12,354 nt of DNA, from contig JANNMJ010000091.1 of NCBI GenBank assembly GCA_031397815.1, forward strand, positions 1-12,354, in the 5' to 3' direction. Shown in pieces: positions 6,502 through 12,354 of the stretch. The DNA comes from JANNMJ01 sp031397815 (GTDB lineage: Bacteria > Bacteroidota > Bacteroidia > Cytophagales > Hymenobacteraceae). The notes beneath the pieces were generated by a model. That model was not told where the DNA came from. It was given only the letters and a program-made list of their open reading frames with translations, and did not search any database. How positions within the stretch are numbered: position 1 is the stretch's first letter; the number at the start of each line of letters is the position of its first letter. Both the position numbers and the translations under genes were made by a program.

Positions 6502-7092
6502 ATGCCTCAGCTATTTACCGAAGGCACCCCGCCGAACGCGGTGTATTTCTCTTTCCCCGATGCGTGGAGTGTCGTCAAGTACGACGAGGAAGGCGAGCAC
6601 TTCTACCGGCAGTATGTCGAGAAGCTCGGCGTTGGCCTGACAGCAGTAGACTTCGTAGCGGCCCCGGCCGACCAGACCCGCTTGTGGCTGATCGAGGTGA
6701 AAGATTTTCGGGGGCACGAAGTGGCGAACCGCAAGCGCCTCACCTCCGGTGATCTGGGGGTGGAAGTGATGAGCAATTTTATGGATACCCTCGCGGGCTT
6801 GCTGGCCGGAGTTCACGGCAGAGACCCCGCGCTGAGCTCGTTCGCAGGTACGCTCCACAACCCGGCAGTTGAAATCTGCGCCACGCTGGTGGTCGCTACT
6901 GATCCGTTACCCGACCAACGCAATGCCCAGCAGCTGCCGCCCGGCGAGAAAAAGCGGCTGGCGGCCGAGCTGGAATGGCGAAGCGACATCCTGAAGAAGT
7001 TCAAGGTGCGCCTCAAAAAGCCTTTTCGCTTTTCCGTGTATTTACTCGACCACAATCAAGTGGATGCGCGCTACGGCTGGTCGGCGGCTTAA
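6502..7092 (+). CDS. Putative PD-(D/E)xK-like nuclease, partner of the upstream ATPase
   Basis: A 196-aa protein with no family I can name. Its best clue is AVDFVAAP...LWLIEVKDFRGHE: D50, then a hydrophobic strand, then E65-V-K67. This is the D...ExK active-site arrangement of the PD-(D/E)xK nuclease superfamily. Near the C-terminus KKFKVRLKKPFRFSVYLLD gives a basic strand that could contact nucleic acid. It starts directly after the stop of the ATPase gene (TAG followed by ATG with no gap), which suggests coupled translation and a two-protein module. The DndD-like gene follows 33 bp downstream. Nuclease activity is an inference from a short motif. It could instead be a non-catalytic subunit with a nuclease-like fold. 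Confidence 0.68.
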   Translation: MPQLFTEGTPPNAVYFSFPDAWSVVKYDEEGEHFYRQYVEKLGVGLTAVDFVAAPADQTRLWLIEVKDFRGHEVANRKRLTSGDLGVEVMSNFMDTLAGLLAGVHGRDPALSSFAGTLHNPAVEICATLVVATDPLPDQRNAQQLPPGEKKRLAAELEWRSDILKKFKVRLKKPFRFSVYLLDHNQVDARYGWSAA

Positions 7093-7125
7093 TCGCTGCG
7101 TGCTACTTTTTACCTACCTCCTCCG

Positions 7126-9156
7126 ATGATTCTCAAACGCATCCGCGCGCACTACTTCAAGACCTACCAAACCCTCGACCTCGACCTCACGACCCTGCCC
7201 GACCGGCCGATCATCTTGATTGGCGGGGCGAACGGGGGCGGCAAGACGACACTTTTCGAAGCGATTTACGGCGGCCTGTACGGCCTGAAAATCCGGAATG
7301 CCCGCGAGTTCGACCAGCTCGTGAGCGCCGGTTATGCCCCCCTCGACGCCCCGGTGCGTGCGCGGGTGCAGGTGCAGCTGGAGCTGCATTTCGCGGGGAA
7401 CGTGTTGCAGCACGAGCAGCAATACGTGCTCAAGCGCACGTACGCCCTCAACCCGCAAGGCCAGCCGCAGGAAGCCGTGGAGCTGAACCTCAACGGCGAC
7501 ATCTTCCGCTACGGCTCGGCGATGCCCAGCAAGGAGCGGCAGCGGGCCGAGGCGGAAGTGGCGAAAATCATCAAGGCCAATCTGCCGCAGGAGCTGAGCC
7601 GGTACTTTTTATTCGATGCGATGGAGGCCGGCGCCCTCCTCAAGACCGACCAGCTCAACCGCCTCATCCGTGAGAACATCGAGAACGTGATGGGCTTTCA
7701 GAAGTATCAGCAGCTAGCGCAAGCCGCCGAGAAACTGGTGCAGCAGCACACCGCCGACCGCCTCGCCCTCGATAAAGAAAAGGAAGAGTATCAGCGCCTC
7801 ACCAGCACCAAGGCCACGCTGGAACAGCGCGCTGCGCAGCTGGAGCGCCAGCTCGGCACGGCCCGCCAATACGCCGTCGATCAGCAGCCGACGTATCAGG
7901 CGCTCAAAAACAGCGTGAACGCAGAGGAAACGCTGACCCAGAAAATTAAGACCCTCGAACAGCAGATGGAGGCCACGCAGGGCCGTCACCGCGCCTGGCG
8001 CGAGCAGCTCACGGGGTTCGTCGAAAATCTGGAGCGCCATATCGTGCTGCCGCAGCTCGCGGCGGGGTTCCGCGCCGAAATCGGCCTCGTAGAGCAGAGC
8101 CGGGCGCAGCAGCAAACCCAGCAGCGCGCCCCCCTCACCCCAGACACCCTGACGGCGCTCGTGGAGCAGGCGCTCGCGTACCTCACGGCGCGGCGCGCGC
8201 TGGTGCCGGGGGTGCCCGTGCCCGTGCCCGATCTGGTGGCCCACCTCCTGCAACCCGCCGCCCCTGACCCCGCCGCCGCCGCGCCCGCCCCCTACGCGCA
8301 CCTCGACGAAGCCGAAGTGCGCGCCCTCGCGCAGCTATTGGCCACGGCGTATAGCAACCCGTTCAGCGGGCTAGCCTCGCAGCAGCCCGAGCTGGCCGAG
8401 GCGCTGACGGCCGTCGGGCGGCAGCAGCAGCAGATTGCGGATTACCGGCGGCAGATTGCCGGGCACGATTACTCGCTGTTGCAGGAGTTCGAGCACAACG
8501 AAAAGGAAATCAAGCGGCTCGAAAACGACCTGCGCGACGCCCGTGAGGAGAGCAAGAAGCTCGACGCGAAGATTCATCAGATGGATATTCAGGTCGAAGC
8601 CGAACCCGACCCGCGCCAGGAGGCGCTGCTCCGGCTCCGGCCGTTCTTTCAGGGCGTGGCCGACGCGCTCCTCCGCACGAAGAAAGCACGTATCGAAAGT
8701 CAGATGCTCGCCGACCTGAACCTCAATCTGGTCGCCTACCGGGGGGTAATTGAGCGGGTAGAGCTTTCCGATGAGCTACGCGACCTCACGTTCCGCCTCT
8801 ACCACCGCGCCGGCAACGAGATTTACCTCGAACACCTCAACACCGCCTCGAAGCAGATTGTGGTGCAGTGCCTCCTGAAAGCCCTCCACGAATCCGGCGA
8901 CTACGACCCGCCCGTGATGATCGATACCGTGATGGGCGTGCTAGGGGAGGAGAGCCGCGCAGCGATGCTCGAAAACTACTTCCCGACGCTCTCGCACCAG
9001 ACGATTCTGCTGTCGTCGGATTCCGAAATCCGGCCGCGCGAAGAGTTCGTGGCGCTCGAAGCCAAAGTAGCCCGCGCCTACACCTTACAGCGCGACAAAG
9101 AGAACCAATGTACCGACGTGGTCGGCGGGTATTTCGGCCGCGCCGTACTGGAGTAG
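7126..9156 (+). CDS. dndD: DndD-like SMC/ABC ATPase
   Basis: A 676-aa ATPase matching DndD in length and layout. Walker A GGANGGGKTT is at 33-42 after an RIRAHYFKTYQTLDLDL start. FLFDAME is at 161-167. Coiled-coil stretches lie at about 195-300 and 425-495. The C-terminal head has LNTASKQ (571-577), PVMIDT (Walker B, 596-601) and ENYFPTLSHQTILLSSDSEI (616-635), closely resembling the DndD C-terminus. Classical DndD works with DndC and DndE in DNA phosphorothioation; no dndB or dndC is present here. The ABC signature is atypical (LNTASKQ where LSAGEKQ or LSGGQ would be expected), and Walker B lacks the usual DTPLGRLD continuation (DTVMGVLG). No CxxC zinc hook is seen. The coiled-coil apex is Ala/Pro-rich. 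DndD family likely; a role in methylation-linked defence is inferred from context. Confidence 0.85.
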   Translation: MILKRIRAHYFKTYQTLDLDLTTLPDRPIILIGGANGGGKTTLFEAIYGGLYGLKIRNAREFDQLVSAGYAPLDAPVRARVQVQLELHFAGNVLQHEQQYVLKRTYALNPQGQPQEAVELNLNGDIFRYGSAMPSKERQRAEAEVAKIIKANLPQELSRYFLFDAMEAGALLKTDQLNRLIRENIENVMGFQKYQQLAQAAEKLVQQHTADRLALDKEKEEYQRLTSTKATLEQRAAQLERQLGTARQYAVDQQPTYQALKNSVNAEETLTQKIKTLEQQMEATQGRHRAWREQLTGFVENLERHIVLPQLAAGFRAEIGLVEQSRAQQQTQQRAPLTPDTLTALVEQALAYLTARRALVPGVPVPVPDLVAHLLQPAAPDPAAAAPAPYAHLDEAEVRALAQLLATAYSNPFSGLASQQPELAEALTAVGRQQQQIADYRRQIAGHDYSLLQEFEHNEKEIKRLENDLRDAREESKKLDAKIHQMDIQVEAEPDPRQEALLRLRPFFQGVADALLRTKKARIESQMLADLNLNLVAYRGVIERVELSDELRDLTFRLYHRAGNEIYLEHLNTASKQIVVQCLLKALHESGDYDPPVMIDTVMGVLGEESRAAMLENYFPTLSHQTILLSSDSEIRPREEFVALEAKVARAYTLQRDKENQCTDVVGGYFGRAVLE

Positions 9157-9276
9157 TTTCTGGTTTTTAGTTTCTAGGGAAAAAATCACAGCGCCATAAA
9201 GCGTCCCTGCGAGACACTGCGCCCCACACTGCGCCCCCTGCGAGAACAAGCCCCCACGCTCACGCTTCCCCTTTTT
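9157..9276 (+). other. Intergenic segment with short direct repeats
   Basis: This 120-bp spacer is the largest gap inside the second half of the locus. It begins with a diverged TTTTTAGTTTCTAG motif related in style to the heptad repeats. It then carries two tandem copies of ACACTGCGCCCC (9214-9225 and 9226-9237) flanked on both sides by CCCTGCGAGA (9205-9214 and 9236-9245). A C/T-rich tract precedes the ATG at 9277. It could hold a promoter for the HerA-like gene, but I see no convincing -7 or -33 boxes. Confidence 0.5.
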
Positions 9277-10890
9277 ATGCTATCTCAGACCCCCATTAAA
9301 TTCTCCGGCATCCGCCAAGCCGACGAAGTGCAGGCGCTCGTGCCGCAGCTCAAAGCCCGCTTGGAAGCGCGGTTCAATCTGCCCGCCACCGGCGTAGCGG
9401 CTACCGAGCCGCGGCCGGTTCTCGTTTCCAACAACGTGGTGCAGCGCCTGGCGTTACTGGCGGGCCTAAGTCTGCCCACCCCGCGCGATTCGGCCGTTGC
9501 TGCCGCCCTGCGCCTGAGCAGCACCTTCCACGACACGGTGTTCAGCCGCAATGATTTTCAGACCCTTTACTCCGCGCTCCTGAAGCTGCGTTACGGCCCA
9601 ACGGCCATCGACTGGGACACCCCCAACGCCCGCGACCGCGCCATCAACTACGAAATGCTGCGCGGCCTCGACCACCTCCTCCGCGCCGACCACCTCGAAA
9701 CCTGGCTCCTCAACACCAGCGTCGGGCTGCGCCCGGATGCCGCCGCCGGACAGGTGCCGGTCGTGACGCTCACCATCGGCACCTACGAAGGCGACCTCCC
9801 CGCCACGCTCCCCCTCAACGCCGTGGAAGTGCCCAATACGCAGATGCTGATTGCGGGCACCACGGGGCAAGGGAAATCTAACCTGCTAGCGGTGCTGATT
9901 CAGCAGCTGCGCGCGGCCACCGTCGAGTCGGCTTTCCCGGTCAATTTTCTGCTATTCGATTACAAGGGCGAGTTCTCCGACCCCGCCAACCGCAAGTGGT
10001 TGAGCCACTTTGAGGTCGATGCCGCCGACTGCCTTCTCGACCCCTTGACGGCCCCGCTGCCCTTCTCGCCGTTCAAGAATTTCGACGGCAAGCCCCAGAA
10101 CGCCATCAATCTCTACGCCACCGAGCTGAGCGAGGCCTTCAAGGCGCTCGACCGCACGAGCATCTCGGCGAACATGGCGAACAATCTGGCGAAGGCCGTC
10201 ATCAGCGCGTATCAGCACACGGCGGGGCGGCCGGTAACGTTCCGCCTCATCGAGCAGCATTACGTCGGGCAGCTCCCCCCGAAGGAAGCCGAGCGGACGG
10301 ATTCGGTGCGCTCGCTCTTGCAGCAGCTCATCCGCGCCAGCCTCTTTCGCGAAACCGACGGCGCCGACCTCATCCGCCGCTCCTTCATCATCAAGATGGA
10401 TGCTTTTCCGAAGGAAGGCGCTCTGGCGAAAGCGGTCGTGTATTTCACGATCTCGAAGCTTAATGCCCTTTACGAAGAGCTGCCGGTGCAGAAAGTGGGC
10501 GCCGGTGTGGTGGAGCTACGCCACTTCACTATCATCGACGAGGCGCATTACATGCTCGACTTCGATAATCAGCCCCTGCGCAACCTCGTGGCCGTGGGCC
10601 GCAACAAGGGCCTGAGCATCATTCTGGCCACCCAAAGCCTCGACGCCTACCAGAGCGAGCATTTCAACTTCCTCACGAACGCCCAATACCCGCTGCTAAT
10701 GAAGCAGCAGACCGTAAGCGACCGGCTCCTCAAAGACCTCTTCGGCGTCAGCGCCGGCGCCGAGCTGACCGAAATCAAGCAGGCCCTCAGTGAGCTACGC
10801 AAAGGCGAGGTGCTGGTTCGTAACCCCAATGCGGCGGCTCTCGGCGTGGGCCGCCGATTTAAGAAGATTCAAGTCACGCACCTGATTTAG
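9277..10890 (+). CDS. HerA/FtsK-type ATPase with probable DndE-like N-terminal domain
   Basis: A 537-aa protein. The C-terminal two-thirds is a HerA/DUF87 motor: Walker A GTTGQGKS (194-201), LLFDYKGEF (225-233), Walker B TIIDEAH (418-424), RNKG (442-445, possible arginine finger) and ILATQS (449-454). Such motors form hexamers that translocate DNA and drive partner nucleases. The N-terminal part (about 20-140) resembles DndE: NVVQRLALLAGLSLP (53-67), then FSRNDFQTLYSALLKLRY (89-106), then a stretch ending in MLRGLDHLLRA (127-137). The order and spacing match DndE's NVLCRLA..., TLxGE-Y-x-LLxxL and xxHxxRGxxxL blocks as I remember them. DndE binds DNA in phosphorothioation systems, so a DndE-HerA fusion directly after a DndD-like gene makes sense. 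HerA call firm; DndE domain is a motif-level inference that needs a profile search. Confidence 0.85.
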   Translation: MLSQTPIKFSGIRQADEVQALVPQLKARLEARFNLPATGVAATEPRPVLVSNNVVQRLALLAGLSLPTPRDSAVAAALRLSSTFHDTVFSRNDFQTLYSALLKLRYGPTAIDWDTPNARDRAINYEMLRGLDHLLRADHLETWLLNTSVGLRPDAAAGQVPVVTLTIGTYEGDLPATLPLNAVEVPNTQMLIAGTTGQGKSNLLAVLIQQLRAATVESAFPVNFLLFDYKGEFSDPANRKWLSHFEVDAADCLLDPLTAPLPFSPFKNFDGKPQNAINLYATELSEAFKALDRTSISANMANNLAKAVISAYQHTAGRPVTFRLIEQHYVGQLPPKEAERTDSVRSLLQQLIRASLFRETDGADLIRRSFIIKMDAFPKEGALAKAVVYFTISKLNALYEELPVQKVGAGVVELRHFTIIDEAHYMLDFDNQPLRNLVAVGRNKGLSIILATQSLDAYQSEHFNFLTNAQYPLLMKQQTVSDRLLKDLFGVSAGAELTEIKQALSELRKGEVLVRNPNAAALGVGRRFKKIQVTHLI

Positions 10891-11118
10891 GCGGCAAGCG
10901 CCCAAACTTACCGTGGCCAGCTCTGTCCCAGAGATGGTGTTGATTCGCCTATTGACGTCCTCTCAGAGGCAGAGCTGACCGCGCAGGCAACGTGCGCCGA
11001 TTGGAGTGGCGGGCCAGAGTTACGCAAATAAGCGAGCCATCTGGGCGCATACACCTGTAATGCCCTATTGCAGCAGCTATCCCGGCGCGGGCCGGTTGTT
11101 GTGGAGCCTGCCTGCATT
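10891..11118. other. Intergenic region between the HerA-like gene and the kinase gene
   Basis: No convincing gene is seen in these 228 bp. An imperfect inverted repeat (CAGCTCTGTCCCAGAG at 10918-10933 against 10960-10977, ending GGCAGAGCTG) could form a hairpin shortly after the HerA-like stop. It has no following T-run, so it is not a classical intrinsic terminator. A 69-codon minus-strand open frame (11117-10908) has low-complexity composition and no recognisable motif; I do not call it. The distance and change of theme suggest the defence locus ends here. Confidence 0.5.
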
Positions 11119-12204
11119 ATGCAAAAGATTATCAGCTCACTTCAAGACACCATCGATTTTCTGCCCGATGGCGTGCTCGTCGTTACTGGAGGGAGCCGGA
11201 TCGAGATGGTCAATACGCAGGCCGCGCGGCTGTTTGGCTACCCGGCGCCGCAAGCGCTCGTCGGGCAAGATTTGAAAGTGCTGATTCCGGAGCGTTTCCA
11301 TCATCAGCACGAAAACCAGGTCACGAAGTTTTTCGCCCACCCCGACACGCGCCGAATGGGCGGCGGGCGCTTCCTGTTCGGCCGGCGGGCCGATGGAACG
11401 GAGTTCGACGTCGATATCGCCCTCTCGCCGGTCGTGTTCAATGATACGCCGATGGTGATTGCCGTCGTGCGCGACAACTCGGTCGTCAAAGATCTGGAGC
11501 GTGCGATGCAGTGGAAGAACGAGCAGCTCGAAGCCATCAATACGGAGCTGGAGCGCTTCGGCTTCACGATCTCGCACGACCTCAAATCGCCGCTCGCGAA
11601 CATTCACGCCATCATTCATCTCCTCACGCGGGCCATTCCCGTGGCGAAGCGCGAAGAGCTGGCCGAGCACCTCACGCAGCTCAATCACACGCTCTACGCG
11701 ATGAGCGAGCTGATTTCGGGCGTCGCCGCCTACTCCAAAGCCACCCTCGCCGACGCCGTCGACGCCGACGTTTCGATGGATGCCGTCGTGACCGAGCTGC
11801 GGTACCTCCTCCTCGTCCCCCCGCACGTCGAGCTGACCATCGCGCCCGACCTGCCGCCCACGCACGGCAACAAAACCAAGATTCTCCAGGTCTTCCTCAA
11901 CCTCGCGAGCAACGCCATCAAGTACTGCAACCCGGTGCAAGGCGACGTCCGGATCAGCGGCGAAACGCGCGGCACCGCCGCCGTGTACCGCGTGGAAGAC
12001 AACGGCCCCGGCATTCCGCCCGCGATGCGCGATAAAGTCTTCACGCTCTTCGAGAAAGGCACCTCCACCCGCGCCGATTCGCAGGGCATCGGCCTCGCCA
12101 TCGTCCACAAAGTCGTGAGCGAGTTGGGCGGGCGCATCAGCATCGGCGAAGGCGCCCTCGGCGGGGCTTGCTTCGAGGTGGAGCTGCCGGGACGGGTGGG
12201 GTAG
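11119..12204 (+). CDS. PAS-domain sensor histidine kinase
   Basis: Autophosphorylates on a histidine in response to a signal and would pass phosphate to a response regulator, none of which is in the window. It is 361 aa from the ATG at 11119; an in-frame TTG at 11068 would add 17 unremarkable residues, so I chose the ATG. Residues about 5-125 form a PAS domain (DGVLVVTGGSRIEMVNTQAARLFGY; RRADGTEFDVDIALSPV). A short coiled linker follows. The H-box is FTISHDLKSPLANI with phospho-acceptor H153. The N-box is FLNLASNAIKY (259-269), G1 is DNGPGIP (294-300) and G2 is GIGLAIVHKV (323-332). No transmembrane segment is visible, so it is probably cytoplasmic. It lies 228 bp after the HerA-like gene and is probably a separate transcription unit. 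Confidence 0.93.
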   Translation: MQKIISSLQDTIDFLPDGVLVVTGGSRIEMVNTQAARLFGYPAPQALVGQDLKVLIPERFHHQHENQVTKFFAHPDTRRMGGGRFLFGRRADGTEFDVDIALSPVVFNDTPMVIAVVRDNSVVKDLERAMQWKNEQLEAINTELERFGFTISHDLKSPLANIHAIIHLLTRAIPVAKREELAEHLTQLNHTLYAMSELISGVAAYSKATLADAVDADVSMDAVVTELRYLLLVPPHVELTIAPDLPPTHGNKTKILQVFLNLASNAIKYCNPVQGDVRISGETRGTAAVYRVEDNGPGIPPAMRDKVFTLFEKGTSTRADSQGIGLAIVHKVVSELGGRISIGEGALGGACFEVELPGRVG

Positions 12205-12234
12205 AAGGGGGGAAGAACTTTGCTCGCCCGCCCT

Positions 12235-12284
12235 CACGCAGGGCTCTGGCCCCGTGTGGCCTATTAGCAGGTCTCTTGACCTGC
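12235..12284 (+). terminator. Two tandem hairpins after the kinase gene, possible terminator
   Basis: The first hairpin has stems CACG/CGTG and GGGC/GCCC around a TCTG loop (12235-12256) with a two-base bulge. The second is a perfect 7-bp stem, GCAGGTC-TCTT-GACCTGC (12267-12284). They lie 31-80 bp after the kinase stop. Neither is followed by a T-run, so intrinsic termination is uncertain. They could equally be protein-binding sites or mRNA-end stabilisers. Confidence 0.35.
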
Positions 12285-12354
12285 CAGTAGAATAGCGCGT
12301 GGGCCGCGCAGTACCCGAAGAGGCGGCAAAAAGCGAAAAAACACCCACAAGGGG

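Noticed and set aside
288..10890. Functional DNA phosphorothioation (Dnd) system
   Set aside because: Only DndD-like and possibly DndE-like parts are present. There is no DndC sulfurtransferase, DndB or cysteine desulfurase in the window.
288..10890. BREX or DISARM locus
   Set aside because: No PglZ, BrxC, BrxL or DrmA/DrmB-type genes. The methyltransferase has type III Mod motif order and the helicase has a Res-type nuclease end.
10918..10977. Intrinsic terminator after the HerA-like gene
   Set aside because: The inverted repeat is imperfect with a 26-base loop and no T-run follows.
11137..12348. 403-codon minus-strand open frame opposite the histidine kinase
   Set aside because: The plus strand carries all kinase motifs in order. 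The minus frame is a GC-rich shadow with no motif.

Overview
The window is high-GC DNA (roughly 60-65% by eye) with every convincing gene on the + strand. The organism is most likely a high-GC Bacteroidota, Hymenobacter-like. The reasons are the lack of Shine-Dalgarno sequences, the heptameric TTAGTGA intergenic repeats, the four-helix-bundle (23S rRNA intervening-sequence family) gene, and a CCTCCCC..GGGGAGG palindrome inside a coding region. This placement is inference from style, not from a marker gene.

Layout. At 9-176 there are eight tandem copies of a 21-bp repeat. Next comes a compact gene train: a type III-like (beta-class) adenine DNA methyltransferase (288-2204); a small four-helix-bundle gene (2239-2601) bracketed by near-perfect inverted repeats; a type III Res-like helicase-nuclease (2686-5046); a second TTAGTGA-repeat palindrome with no gene in it (5047-5140); a 90-aa small protein (5143-5415); an ABC/AAA-type ATPase (5431-6501); an abutting small protein with a D..ExK nuclease signature (6502-7092); a DndD-like SMC/ABC ATPase (7126-9156); and a HerA-type ATPase with an apparent DndE-like N-terminal domain (9277-10890). 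After a 228-bp gap comes a PAS histidine kinase (11119-12204), then 150 bp with two small hairpins.

Reading. 288-10890 looks like one composite anti-phage or anti-plasmid defence locus. A methyltransferase and helicase-nuclease form a type III restriction-modification (RM)-like core. Two further ATPase modules are attached: an ATPase with its nuclease partner, and a DndD/DndE-HerA pair. The window contains no dndB or dndC, so the Dnd-family ATPases appear to be wired to DNA methylation rather than phosphorothioation. I cannot confirm whether this gene combination already has a name. Family assignments rest on motifs read by eye. The joint function is inference.

Other structure. The methyltransferase has a clearly AT-richer central block where the target recognition domain should lie, which suggests specificity exchange. 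The four-helix-bundle unit separates mod from res, which are usually adjacent, and looks like an inserted cassette. The histidine kinase is probably an unrelated neighbour.
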